Below, piece by piece: positions 43,364 through 51,746 of a DNA stretch of 64,000 nucleotides. The stretch spans positions 47,171 through 111,170 of the forward strand of contig PHDA01000004.1 in NCBI GenBank assembly GCA_002842465.1, read 5' to 3'. This DNA comes from Bacteroidetes bacterium HGW-Bacteroidetes-7 (GTDB lineage Bacteria > Bacteroidota > Bacteroidia > Bacteroidales > UBA932). The position numbers and the translations under genes were made by a program. Each line of letters begins with the position of its first letter. Within the stretch, counting starts at the first letter, position 1. Below the pieces are notes generated by a model, which saw only the letters and a list, made by a program, of their open reading frames with translations, ran no database searches and was not told the origin of the DNA.

Positions 43364-44107
43364 TTAGTTTAACATAAGTTGTGTGATTACCAGATTTGCA
43401 ATCAGAATCGATACGCTACTGACAACAATTGCCTTTGTGCTTGACCTGCCGACGCCCAGTGAACCATCTGCTGCGTAATATCCGTAAAAAGATGATATGC
43501 TTGTTATAAGGAAGCTGAAGGTTGCCATTTTTATCATACTATAAACGAAGTAATAAAACCTAAAAGCATACTGAAGACCTTCGGTGTACTGGCCCATGGT
43601 TATGATACCGGTGAAATTTATAATCATTGCTCCACCAAAGAGCCCCAGAACAAAGCTCATTAACATCAGAAGTGGATTCAGAATGGTTGCGGCAGCAATT
43701 TTTGGAAGTATTAGGTAGTTGGCTGAGTTTATCCCCATCATCTCCATTGCATCTATCTGTTCACTGATTCTCATACTCCCAATTTCAGATGAAATGTTTG
43801 AACCCACCTTGCCGGCCAGAATCAAAGCAATCATTGTAGAGCAGAATTCAAGAATAAGACTCTCACGTGTCATGTAACCCACATACATTTTGGGTATAAG
43901 GGGGCTCTCAATGTTGTACGCTGTTTGTATAACAAGTACAGCTCCGATAAAAACGGATATTACCGCAACAATAGGTATTGAATTCAGGACAAGTTTCTCT
44001 GCATCAATGAAAAATTGTTTCCAGAAGATTCTCTTTTTGTCCGGTGCGGAAAATACTACCTTCATCAGAATGAAGTACTGACCGATCAGTTCAAGGGACT
44101 TTTTCAT
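43364..44107 (-). CDS. MlaE-family lipid ABC permease
   Basis: A 247-residue membrane permease of the MlaE/YrbE family, with five to six helices and the conserved GKVGSNISSEIGSMRISEQIDAM region (G-S-x-I-x-x-E-I-G core) in the middle, and NYLILPKIAAATILNPLL. It imports or exports phospholipids with the ATPase downstream. Two divergent promoters separate it from kdtA. Confidence 0.92.
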   Translation of the reverse strand: MKKSLELIGQYFILMKVVFSAPDKKRIFWKQFFIDAEKLVLNSIPIVAVISVFIGAVLVIQTAYNIESPLIPKMYVGYMTRESLILEFCSTMIALILAGKVGSNISSEIGSMRISEQIDAMEMMGINSANYLILPKIAAATILNPLLMLMSFVLGLFGGAMIINFTGIITMGQYTEGLQYAFRFYYFVYSMIKMATFSFLITSISSFYGYYAADGSLGVGRSSTKAIVVSSVSILIANLVITQLMLN

Positions 44108-44116
44108 TTATTTGAC

Positions 44117-44134
44117 TAATTTTGGGCAAATTTA
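44117..44134. promoter_or_regulatory. Divergent -7 boxes of kdtA (+) and mlaE (-)
   Basis: Plus TAATTTTG (44117-44124) and minus TAAATTTG (44127-44134), both exact and 2 bp apart. The plus box contains the TTG at 44122, which therefore cannot be the kdtA start. Confidence 0.55.
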
Positions 44135-44142
44135 CGAATGAT

Positions 44143-45543
44143 TTGACTATTCTGTACCATACTTCGCTACACCTTTACCTGTTTGCCTCTGCAATTGCCG
44201 GAATTTTTTCCCGCAAAGCGGCTAAATTTTATAATGGCAGAAGAGATTTGCTTATGACAATTGAGTCAAAAATGGCTCATTTATTTACAAATAAGCGTAA
44301 TGTTAAAGATTTACTTTGGGTCCACTGCGCTTCTGTAGGTGAATTTGAACAGGCAAGGCCGGTAATCGAAAAACATAAGGCAATGTTTCCTGATGTGCCT
44401 GTAGTACTCACTTTCTTTTCGCCTAGTGGATATGAGTTGAGACATAATTACCCTTTTGCAGATGCCGTCTTCTACCTACCAATGGATACAAGTGGTAATG
44501 TAATCAGGTTTCTCGATTTGGTAAAGCCAACAAAGGTAATTTTTGTCAAGTATGAGTTCTGGAGAAATTATCTGGGAGAGCTTAAGCGGAGGGCAATTCC
44601 GGTATATCTTATCTCGGCAATTTTCAGAGAGGATCAGCACTTTTTTAAATCGTGGGGAGGCTATTTCCGAAAAATACTGGCAAATTTTGAGCATATATTT
44701 GTACAGGATGCCAATTCGGCGAGGTTGCTTAATGATATTGGTGTTATAAATGTGACGGTATGTGGCGATACAAGATTTGACAGGGTTAAGGAGGTTACAG
44801 GTACAAGCACTCAAATTGAAACCCTTGCTGCATTTTCTGAAAATTCTCTTTGCCTGGTTGCGGGAAGCACCTGGCCTGCCGACGAAGAGATTCTTGCCCG
44901 GTTTTTAAAAACGCAAAAGAGTATTTTAAAGTCTTCAGCAGAAAGCAAACAAGCATCAGCAAGCAACCCATCACAAAAAGAGAACCTTTTTAAACCCGAA
45001 TCCAAATTACCATTTAAGTTGGTAATTGCTCCTCACGAGGTTGATGATTCTCACATAAGCAAAATAATAAGTTTGTTTGAAGAATATAAAGTTGTGCGAT
45101 ACAGTGAGGTGAAAAAGTCATCAGTTGAGAAGTCATCGAGTATTCGTGACAATCAGATTAATACAAGCTTAATACGCGAAGCTGATGTTTTTATAATTGA
45201 CACAATTGGTATTCTTTCTGTAGCTTACCGTTATGGCTCTGTTGCTTATATTGGAGGTGGCTTTGGAGTGGGTATTCACAATATTTTGGAGGCTGCTGCC
45301 TACGGAATTCCGGTAATATTCGGTCCAAAATATCAAAAATTTAAAGAGGCTAAAGACCTCATTAAGTTAGGGGGCGCATCATCAATTGACTCCTTTGAGC
45401 AATTTGTGGTGCAGATGCAACAGCTGACTTCTCAGCCAGAGCTCCTCACTGTGAGAGGGGAAATTTGTAAGGAGTATGTGGTAAAAAATTTGGGGGCAAC
45501 TTCAGCTATTCTAGCCTCGATTTACCCCCACAATTCAAATTAA
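44143..45543 (+). CDS. kdtA: 3-deoxy-D-manno-octulosonic acid transferase
   Basis: A TTG at 44143 gives 466 residues (MTILYHTSLHLYLF); no in-frame ATG lies at the 5' end and the TTG at 44122 is inside the promoter. The enzyme adds Kdo to lipid A. A first helix is followed by a GT-B fold with WVHCASVGEFEQ, YFYRLP-like FYLPMDTS, VKYEFWRNYL, GDTRFDRV, VAGSTWPADEE, APHEVDD and YIGGGFGVGIHNILEAAAYG-type donor loop (GGGFGVGIHN). It is longer than usual because of a Ser/Lys-rich linker of about 30 residues near position 275. Confidence 0.95.
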   Translation: MTILYHTSLHLYLFASAIAGIFSRKAAKFYNGRRDLLMTIESKMAHLFTNKRNVKDLLWVHCASVGEFEQARPVIEKHKAMFPDVPVVLTFFSPSGYELRHNYPFADAVFYLPMDTSGNVIRFLDLVKPTKVIFVKYEFWRNYLGELKRRAIPVYLISAIFREDQHFFKSWGGYFRKILANFEHIFVQDANSARLLNDIGVINVTVCGDTRFDRVKEVTGTSTQIETLAAFSENSLCLVAGSTWPADEEILARFLKTQKSILKSSAESKQASASNPSQKENLFKPESKLPFKLVIAPHEVDDSHISKIISLFEEYKVVRYSEVKKSSVEKSSSIRDNQINTSLIREADVFIIDTIGILSVAYRYGSVAYIGGGFGVGIHNILEAAAYGIPVIFGPKYQKFKEAKDLIKLGGASSIDSFEQFVVQMQQLTSQPELLTVRGEICKEYVVKNLGATSAILASIYPHNSN

Positions 45544-45654
45544 TTTTCAGTCACACTTATATCTGCCGTTACATACATTTATTCAGTAACGTATAAATAA
45601 TTCTCTTTTGCTTTTTTCTGCAGATAATCTCTGATCTCGATTAACACTTTCTGC

Positions 45655-48249
45655 TTAAAGTTCAAATCTGACTCCGGCACTGAAATTCCTTCCAAAACCC
45701 CAAAATCCTCTGAACGAAGTTGCCGAATGGTCAAATCCATCACGGCCCCTTTCAATATAAAGGGTGTCAAAGATGTTGTTGAGATTAAAATATATGGCCG
45801 TTCTGTATTTAAATGTTTTAAGATTCCAGATTGCACCCATATTAAAGAGATGGTAATCGGGAATTCTGTATGAAGAGGCCCTGTCGTTTGGATTCTGTCT
45901 CTCCTTTGGGTCAAAGTCGGCATACATTCTGCTGTTGAACCTCCAGTCTGCATTCACTTCCAGTCCTTTATAGATTTTAACTGAGGCTGTCAGAGCAAGT
46001 TGGGTTTGCGGGGAGTCGCCAACAGGTAGTCCGTTGCTGTAAACATTCACCACATCTTTTACAAGTCCTGAATAGTCGTCGTAAATATTTGCCGAGACAT
46101 CATTTTTCCATCTCCAGTTGCCAAATGAGGCAAATGCATCTAGTTGCAAAATTCTTGATGGCCTGAATGTGGCCTCAATCTCAGTGCCGTAGTGAACTGC
46201 GTCCAATCCTCTTATCAGATATCTTAAATTGGTGTTGTCTGGCTGTTTGTAGGGATTTGACATTATGCTTTTGTTCTTCCACTTTGCATAGTATCCTGTA
46301 ACTTCAACTGACCCTCTTTGAAAAAGAAACCTGAATCCGGCCTCTGTGAGCAGATTCTTCTCGTTCTTTATGTCATCTGTTATGTTATTGTTTCCTGCTG
46401 CAAAAAAGAGGTCGTTGTAGGGTACTCTGCTATATAGCGCTGCATTTAGGTATGCAGAAAGGCCGGGTGTAATTTTTCTGAGAGCTCCCCCTTTAATGCT
46501 GTATCCGGCGGCAGAGGCGATGTCGCTTTTTGGATCGATTATGTAGTTGTATCTGTCCCACCTTTGATTTGCACTCCCCATTCCTGAGACACCTGCTCTG
46601 ATATCCCAATTTGGAGTTTTGTAATTTATAGTCGAATAGAGGGTTAAGTGGTTTATTGTTTTACCGTTATCGGTCCTGATGTAGTCGCCTTCTACTTTTA
46701 TTGGATTTCTGCCGGCCTCCCCTGCGAGTGAGTTGTTTGCGTAGTCTTCATACCAGTAGTTTCCTCCTAGCAAATCGGTTATTATCTCCTTCTCCCATGT
46801 TGAGTAGTACTGATAATGAACTCCGCCCTGGAGAGTCAACTCAGGCGAAATTTTGTATGAGATATTACTTTTAAATCCTGTTTGGGTGTGTCCGGCCAGA
46901 TAATCGCTCTGAATATTTCTGGCCGAATTCTCGGCTGCTCCCTCATAACCGGGTCCTGATGGAATTGTCCCGGCAGTTGAGAGGTTATCTGCGACAACAG
47001 AATCCCAGTCAATCAGCCCGTCTCTTCTGTAGTCCAGGATTCTTTTGCCCTTTGACTCAGACCACCTCCCTCCGCCATGACCGGTAGAAAGATAAATTGC
47101 ATTTGAAATTTCAATGGCTTTGCCGCTATTGTAAAAGTGGTGCAGAGTGAGATAGGGCTTGTGATAAAAGTTTTCGCTCAGGTTTCTGGCTTCACCGTTG
47201 AGGTAACCCCAGTTTTTGTTGTAGGTTCTGCCATAGGTCTCTACCTCTGTTGCAGAGAGTCTGGCAGACCTTTGCTGGTGCCTTTCGGGAGAACCAAGGG
47301 CTGTGAAGAGGAGTGAGTGGTGGTTGTTTATTCTCTTTCCTGCGTTGAACATGTAGGCCCATGAATTTACGTCGGTGGCATCGGCATAACTCTTTCCCCA
47401 GGCATAGGAGGCCATCGCAGAGAGAGACCACCCGCCCTTGAGCTCTCCGCTGTTGAGGGCAACAAAACTCTTCATCTGCCCGTAATCTGTAATGTAGTAA
47501 CCTGCAGACGCGGCCGCCTCTTTTTCGGTAGTTTTGGTAATAATGTTAATGGTTCCTCCAACAGAGTTGTCAGATAACATCGAGGCTCCTATGCCTTTTT
47601 GGACCTGTATGGAGTGTGTTGCATCGGTCAGACCCAGCCAGTTGTTCCAGAACATATTTCCTGTAACGAGTCCCGAAATTGGAATCCCGTTAAGCAGAAC
47701 AGAGATGTTCTCCTGCTTAAATCCTCTGATGTTGATTTTTGCATCGCCGTAACTACCTGATTCACTTGTTGCATAGATTCCGGGAATGTTTTTGATAATT
47801 TCGGGATAGGTTTGGCCTATTCCTTTTTTCTCGATGGCACTTCGATCAACTGTACTAAGCCGCAGAGGGCTTTGCCTCTCTCTGATGAACGATGCTGATA
47901 AAATAATCTCTTCCAAATTTGAAAAGATTGTTTTTGCACTGTCAGCTCTCTGGATACTCTCTGTCTCTTGTTTGTTTTGAGCACTTTTTGAGCTGTCAGC
48001 TCTCTGTCTGATCTCATCTGTTTGCAGATTAATGATTGTCTCAGATGTGTCAGCCTGCTTTAAATGAATGTTAGCCTTAGACGTTTCAGCTTGCTCTAAA
48101 TGAATGTTAGCCTTAGACGTTTCAGCTTGCTCTAAATGAATGTTAACATTAGATGTGTCAGCTTGCTTTGATTGCGCGACTTGCGCACTACATAACAGGG
48201 TTGTGCACAGCACAAACACCCCGTAAAAAGGGAATTGTTTTTTTCTCAT
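45655..48249 (-). CDS. TonB-dependent receptor under FMN riboswitch
   Basis: An 864-residue outer-membrane receptor. After a signal peptide come four diverged 12-residue repeats (about residues 26-78), a second short repeat region, then a plug domain (about 115-245: IPGIYATSESGSYGDAKINIRGF, read as IPGIYATSESG then INIRGF; QVQKGIGASMLSDNSVGGTINI, read as QVQKGIGASML then NSVGGTINI) and a 22-strand barrel ending RFEL. It has no carboxypeptidase-like N-terminal domain and no SusD partner. The substrate is not known from the protein, but the FMN riboswitch just upstream, whose pairing holds its ribosome-binding site, argues for riboflavin or a related flavin. It starts with ATG at 48247-48249. 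Confidence 0.9.
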   Translation of the reverse strand: MRKKQFPFYGVFVLCTTLLCSAQVAQSKQADTSNVNIHLEQAETSKANIHLEQAETSKANIHLKQADTSETIINLQTDEIRQRADSSKSAQNKQETESIQRADSAKTIFSNLEEIILSASFIRERQSPLRLSTVDRSAIEKKGIGQTYPEIIKNIPGIYATSESGSYGDAKINIRGFKQENISVLLNGIPISGLVTGNMFWNNWLGLTDATHSIQVQKGIGASMLSDNSVGGTINIITKTTEKEAAASAGYYITDYGQMKSFVALNSGELKGGWSLSAMASYAWGKSYADATDVNSWAYMFNAGKRINNHHSLLFTALGSPERHQQRSARLSATEVETYGRTYNKNWGYLNGEARNLSENFYHKPYLTLHHFYNSGKAIEISNAIYLSTGHGGGRWSESKGKRILDYRRDGLIDWDSVVADNLSTAGTIPSGPGYEGAAENSARNIQSDYLAGHTQTGFKSNISYKISPELTLQGGVHYQYYSTWEKEIITDLLGGNYWYEDYANNSLAGEAGRNPIKVEGDYIRTDNGKTINHLTLYSTINYKTPNWDIRAGVSGMGSANQRWDRYNYIIDPKSDIASAAGYSIKGGALRKITPGLSAYLNAALYSRVPYNDLFFAAGNNNITDDIKNEKNLLTEAGFRFLFQRGSVEVTGYYAKWKNKSIMSNPYKQPDNTNLRYLIRGLDAVHYGTEIEATFRPSRILQLDAFASFGNWRWKNDVSANIYDDYSGLVKDVVNVYSNGLPVGDSPQTQLALTASVKIYKGLEVNADWRFNSRMYADFDPKERQNPNDRASSYRIPDYHLFNMGAIWNLKTFKYRTAIYFNLNNIFDTLYIERGRDGFDHSATSFRGFWGFGRNFSAGVRFEL
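48015..48173 (-). repeat. 36-bp tandem coding repeat in TonB-receptor N terminus
   Basis: Units begin at 48051, 48087, 48123 and 48159 (plus strand), an exact 36-bp period; 48015-48050 is a more diverged copy. Two central units are nearly identical. They encode QAETSKANIHLE-type dodecapeptides just after the signal peptide, where TonB boxes and N-terminal extensions lie. Near-identity of neighbours suggests copy-number change by slippage. Confidence 0.85.
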
Positions 48250-48254
48250 TTTTT

Positions 48255-48361
48255 ATCTCCTTCCTTCCAGACTTTACTGTCGGTACCGTAGTTGCAACGG
48301 TTCTGCCATGATGGCTCGCGGACTATACCGCCGATCGGGAATTACACCCTGCCCCGAAGAT
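48255..48361 (-). promoter_or_regulatory. FMN riboswitch (RFN element)
   Basis: The 107-nt minus-strand RNA contains the conserved RFN blocks in order: ATCTTCGGGGCAGGGTG at the 5' end, then GATCGGCGGTA, GTCCGCGAGC, GACAGTAAAGTCTGG and GGAAGGAAGGAGAT at the 3' end. ATCTTC (48356-48361) pairs with GGAGAT (48255-48260) to close the P1 stem. The closing strand contains AAGGAG (48257-48262), a Shine-Dalgarno sequence 7 nt from the ATG at 48249. FMN binding should therefore hide the ribosome site and stop translation. Confidence 0.93.
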
Positions 48362-48381
48362 TTTTTTGTTAATACTGGCCG

Positions 48382-48411
48382 CAAAAGTAATCAAATTTTT
48401 CAAACCCGCAA
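48382..48411 (-). promoter_or_regulatory. Promoter of the riboswitch-receptor gene
   Basis: Minus strand TTG (48409-48411), 19 bp, TACTTTTG (48382-48389, exact); transcription would start near 48375, just ahead of the riboswitch. Confidence 0.55.
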
Positions 48412-48635
48412 TTTTAAAGCTCACCTAGCGCAACGCAGTTTTTTAAACGCTTTTTTCTTTGTGTTTTTCGGGGCTTCCGGAACGCCTCCCTTTGGTCGTT
48501 GAACGGTCCTCAGCCTTTTTCCGAAAAACAATTCAGAAAACAAGCTAAGAAACAGATGTTGCTTATAGCTGAGCTGTTCAATGCAGCAGCTCGATTTTTC
48601 ATCTCTGGGAATTGTTTGCTCCCTTCTTGACAAAT
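48412..48635. other. Gene-poor stretch between receptor promoter and tsf terminator
   Basis: Within 48362-48740 no gene is supported. A 70-residue minus-strand frame (48421-48633) ends in a basic VQRPKGGVPEAPKNTKKK-type tail; it has no family match I can defend, and the GC-rich core at 48470-48515 may be a fragment of a dispersed repeat. It is left unassigned. Confidence 0.5.
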
Positions 48636-48665
48636 AAAAAACGCCCCGTATTTCGGGGCGTTTTT
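48636..48665. terminator. Bidirectional terminator downstream of tsf
   Basis: ACGCCCCG (48641-48648) and CGGGGCGT (48654-48661) form a perfect stem with a TATTT loop, flanked by AAAAA and TTTTT. It serves the minus-strand ribosomal gene group ending at 48741. Confidence 0.85.
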
Positions 48666-48740
48666 ACCTAATTTGCTTTGCCGGAATGATTGTCTAGACG
48701 TTCTGTAGTAATGATTGTCTAGCAGCTCCGGAGTGTTTGC

Positions 48741-49565
48741 TTAGTCGTTCAGTGAGAAGCGGAAGAAGCCGGTTACCTTTACTTCAGGGTCAACTGTTTT
48801 AAGGTACTGGGCTACTGTGATTTTGCCATCCTTAACGAATGTTTGATCTTCCAGTGTGCTCTCTTTGAAAAATTTAGCAAGCTTACCTTGAGCGATTTGT
48901 TCAACCATGTTCTCAGGTTTACCTTCTTCACGAATCTGAATTCTGTAGATTTCGAGCTCTTTCTCAATCACCGACTGAGGGCAAGAGTCCTTGCTTACAG
49001 AAACAGGGTTCATTGCGGTAATCTGCATTGCGATTTCACGACCAACCTCTTTTGAAATCTCTTTAGAGAAACCAACTATTGTTGCAAGTTTTCCGTTTGT
49101 GTGGATGTAAGTTGCAATGTAAGGTGCCTCAAGTTTTGAATAGAAAGGAATGGCGTGTTTTTCACCGCTTTTGCCTGTTTGTTGAATAACAGCCTCTTCA
49201 ATTGTTTGTCCGTCAAGCTTGGTAGCCTTAAGAGCCTCAAGATCTGCCGGGAATGAAGTAAGTGCTGTTTCTGCAATCTTGTTTGCAAGTGCCTGGAATT
49301 CGCTGTTTTTGGCAACGAAGTCAGTTTCGCAACCAAGACACACTACTATTGCTTTATTGTTATTTTCTGTTGCTATAGCGATTACAGAACCTTCGGTAGT
49401 TTCGCGGTCTGCTCTCTTAGCTGCTACCAGCTTACCTTTTTCACGGATAATGTCTTTTGCTTTGTCAAAATCACCATTTGCCTCTACAAGGGCGCTTTTG
49501 CAGTCCATCATGCCGGCGCCGGTCATCTGGCGCAGTTTGGCAACATCTGTTGCTTTGATTTCCAT
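48741..49565 (-). CDS. tsf: Elongation factor Ts
   Basis: A 274-residue guanine-exchange factor for EF-Tu. The N-terminal VAKLRQMTGAGMMDCKSAL helix pair and CETDFVAKNSEF are the family signatures. Length is at the short end for bacteria. It follows rpsB with 25 bp between them, in the usual rpsB-tsf order, and ends before a strong terminator. Confidence 0.98.
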   Translation of the reverse strand: MEIKATDVAKLRQMTGAGMMDCKSALVEANGDFDKAKDIIREKGKLVAAKRADRETTEGSVIAIATENNNKAIVVCLGCETDFVAKNSEFQALANKIAETALTSFPADLEALKATKLDGQTIEEAVIQQTGKSGEKHAIPFYSKLEAPYIATYIHTNGKLATIVGFSKEISKEVGREIAMQITAMNPVSVSKDSCPQSVIEKELEIYRIQIREEGKPENMVEQIAQGKLAKFFKESTLEDQTFVKDGKITVAQYLKTVDPEVKVTGFFRFSLND

Positions 49566-49590
49566 ATCTTATAATATAAAAACGTTATTA

Positions 49591-50562
49591 TTATTTAACC
49601 TCACTCTCAGTTTGAGATTCAGTTTCGCCCGTTACTTCCGGCTCAGCGGCAGGAGCAACTTCGGCAACCGGAGCTTCTTCTGCAACTGCAGGAGTCTCTT
49701 TAACAGCAACAGGAGCCTCTTCAACAGCTACCGGCGCAGCTGCTACAACTGCAGGAGCTACTTCAGCCTCAGGCTTATCTTCACCTTTCAACCCTTTTCT
49801 AGGACGAATTTTCTTTGAGTTGTCTGCACTCTCTTTTGCTTCAGGACCAGATGAGGCCTCTTTCTCTTTCTCTAGCTTTCTCTCAGAAAGGCCCTCTGTA
49901 ATTGCCTGGCATATTACCTCCATTACCAGAGAGATAGATTTAGCCGCATCATCATTCGCAGGAATCACATAATCTATGGGACCCGGATCGCAACAAGTAT
50001 CAACCATAGCGATTACTGGAATATTCAGACGGTTTGCCTCTTTTACGGCGTTCATCTCTTTTTGGATGTCAATAATGAACAGTGCAGATGGCAGACGGTT
50101 AAGGTCTGCAATTGAACCGAGGTTTTTTTCAAGCTTGGCTCTCTGACGGGTAACCTGAAGTTTCTCACGCTTTGCAAGAGTTTCGTAAGTTCCGTCAACC
50201 ATCATTTTGTCGATGGTATTCATCTTTTTAACCGCTTTACGGATTGTAGGGAAGTTGGTTAACATTCCACCCGGCCAGCGCTCAGTAACATAAGGCATAT
50301 TTACTGCCTTTGATTTTTCGGCTACAATGTCTTTAGCCTGTTTTTTAGTGGCTACGAAAAGGATTTTGCGTCCTGCACGTGCAAGTTGCTTCATCACGTT
50401 TGCAGCCTCGTCTATTTTGATAACGGTCTTATGCAGGTCGATGATATGTATCCCGTTTCTCTCCATAAAAATATAGGGAGCCATTTTAGGATTCCATTTC
50501 CTCTTCAGGTGACCGAAGTGTACACCTGCATCAAGCAGTTCTTGGAAATTTGTTCTAGGCAT
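49591..50562 (-). CDS. rpsB: 30S ribosomal protein S2 with long acidic/alanine tail
   Basis: A 323-residue S2. Residues 1-230 are the normal S2 fold (LLDAGVHFGHLKRKWNPKM, GTLTNF-like GGMLTNFPTIRKA, NRLPSALFIIDI, MVDTCCDPG). The last 90 or so residues are an extension rich in Ala, Glu, Pro and Val with imperfect VAVEEAPVAV-type repeats. Such tails occur in some Bacteroidota; a function is not established. Confidence 0.97.
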   Translation of the reverse strand: MPRTNFQELLDAGVHFGHLKRKWNPKMAPYIFMERNGIHIIDLHKTVIKIDEAANVMKQLARAGRKILFVATKKQAKDIVAEKSKAVNMPYVTERWPGGMLTNFPTIRKAVKKMNTIDKMMVDGTYETLAKREKLQVTRQRAKLEKNLGSIADLNRLPSALFIIDIQKEMNAVKEANRLNIPVIAMVDTCCDPGPIDYVIPANDDAAKSISLVMEVICQAITEGLSERKLEKEKEASSGPEAKESADNSKKIRPRKGLKGEDKPEAEVAPAVVAAAPVAVEEAPVAVKETPAVAEEAPVAEVAPAAEPEVTGETESQTESEVK

Positions 50563-50632
50563 TTTAAAATTTCTTTTTAATAATTGTTGATTCTCTTTAC
50601 TTCAATCCGCAGTAACTTTTACAATAATAAAA

Positions 50633-50685
50633 GGTCTTCGGGATTTTCCGCAGCGGGACAAACTAGGGTAGCTTAGTTAAGATCC
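50633..50685 (-). promoter_or_regulatory. Candidate structured leader of rpsB
   Basis: In the 167-bp gap between rpsI and rpsB the minus-strand RNA can form a helix GG(A)UCUU (50679-50685) with AAGACC (50633-50638), enclosing a hairpin AACTA/TAGTT (50661-50678). An autogenous S2 or other ribosomal-protein leader is possible, but no known family was recognised. It is alternatively read as simple spacer. Confidence 0.35.
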
Positions 50686-50729
50686 TTCGTTTTTCTCCCT
50701 GCTGTGCAATGTTCAATCAGCTGCAACGT

Positions 50730-51119
50730 CTATCGTTTGCTGAATTGGAAGCGCTTACGTGCACCAGGTTGTCCAGGTTTCTTCCTCTCAACCTCTCTAG
50801 GGTCGCGGGTAAGAAAGCCGTTTGACTTTAGTACGGAGCGGTACTGCTCTGCATCAATTTTGCATAGAGCGCGGGCAATGCCAAGGCGAAGTGCCTCTGC
50901 CTGACCTTTGTAACCACCACCATCAAGATTGACTTTAATGTCAAACATACCAATTGTGTTGGTTAGTTCAAGTGCCTGCTTTACGATATACTGAAGAGTC
51001 TCCGCTTTGAAGTATACTTCAAGGGGACGATCATTAATCGTAATGTTACCTTTACCTGAGTTTACATAAACGCGAGCAACTGCTGATTTTCGTCTTCCAA
51101 GGGCGTTAATTAATTCCAT
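50730..51119 (-). CDS. rpsI: 30S ribosomal protein S9
   Basis: A 129-residue S9 beginning [19 protein letters not shown] and ending in the conserved basic tail [35 protein letters not shown] is the central motif. Ten bp after rplM, in the normal rplM-rpsI order. Confidence 0.98.
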   Translation of the reverse strand: MELINALGRRKSAVARVYVNSGKGNITINDRPLEVYFKAETLQYIVKQALELTNTIGMFDIKVNLDGGGYKGQAEALRLGIARALCKIDAEQYRSVLKSNGFLTRDPREVERKKPGQPGARKRFQFSKR

Positions 51120-51128
51120 GCTCTGTGT

Positions 51129-51581
51129 TTAAATTTCGTTTAAATGAATTTCTTTAGGTTGCTGCGCCTCATGCGGATGCTCCGGACCTGTATAAACGAA
51201 CAGGTTGCGGAACAGTTCTGCTCCAAGGCGATTTTTCGGAAGCATACCTTTTACGGCGTGCTCAACTACAGCCAACGGTTTACGGGTAAGCAACTCCTTA
51301 GGAGTGGCAAACCTCTGACCGCCGGGATAACCGGTGTGACGAACATACACCTTGTCTGTCATCTTCTTACCCGTTAGACGGACTTTATCGGCATTGATAA
51401 CTATTACATTATCGCCGCAGTCCACATGTGGGGTATAGCTTGGTTTGTTTTTTCCTCTCAGAATAAGTGCTATTCTGGAAGCAAACCGTCCTAGTACCTG
51501 ATCGGTGGCATCAATAACTACCCACTCTTTAGTGACGGTAGCCTTGTTGGCCGATACAGTCTTGTAACTCAATGTGTCCAC
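51129..51581 (-). CDS. rplM: 50S ribosomal protein L13
   Basis: A 150-residue L13 starting from GTG at 51579-51581 (MDTLSYKTVSANKATV); no better ATG lies nearby. Family motifs: VVIDATDQVLGRFASRIA, YTPHVDCGDNVIVINADKV, and GMLPKNRLGAELFRNLFVY. It is first in the ribosomal gene group and has a strong promoter. Confidence 0.97.
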   Translation of the reverse strand: MDTLSYKTVSANKATVTKEWVVIDATDQVLGRFASRIALILRGKNKPSYTPHVDCGDNVIVINADKVRLTGKKMTDKVYVRHTGYPGGQRFATPKELLTRKPLAVVEHAVKGMLPKNRLGAELFRNLFVYTGPEHPHEAQQPKEIHLNEI

Positions 51582-51643
51582 TTTGTTGATCTTTAGATTA
51601 ATACGTTAAATTTGTTGCGATTACCCCATAAAATAGGGGGCTG

Positions 51644-51674
51644 CAAAGTTAAAACTATTTTTGGAAGTGACAAA
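51644..51674 (-). promoter_or_regulatory. Promoter of rplM-rpsI
   Basis: Minus strand TTTG (51671-51674), 19 bp, TAACTTTG (51644-51651): a perfect match. The RNA would begin close to a CCCC/GGGG hairpin (51624-51640), which could stabilise its 5' end. Confidence 0.72.
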
Positions 51675-51717
51675 ATAGTATACAAATACTCCATTTTTTT
51701 ATTAAGTAGCAAATATT

Positions 51718-51725
51718 TACTTTTG
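51718..51725 (+). promoter_or_regulatory. -7 box of dusB
   Basis: Exact TACTTTTG on the plus strand, 21 bp before the dusB ATG; no clear -33 box. Confidence 0.4.
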
Positions 51726-51746
51726 CCGGACAAAGTTACTGCCTGA

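Noticed and set aside
45579..45953. 124-residue minus-strand frame
   Set aside because: Out of frame with, and inside, the 3' end of the TonB receptor gene; no own features.
48421..48633. 70-residue minus-strand frame ending in a basic tail
   Set aside because: No defensible family; composition looks like translated non-coding or repeat DNA. Noted as a possible repeat remnant only.
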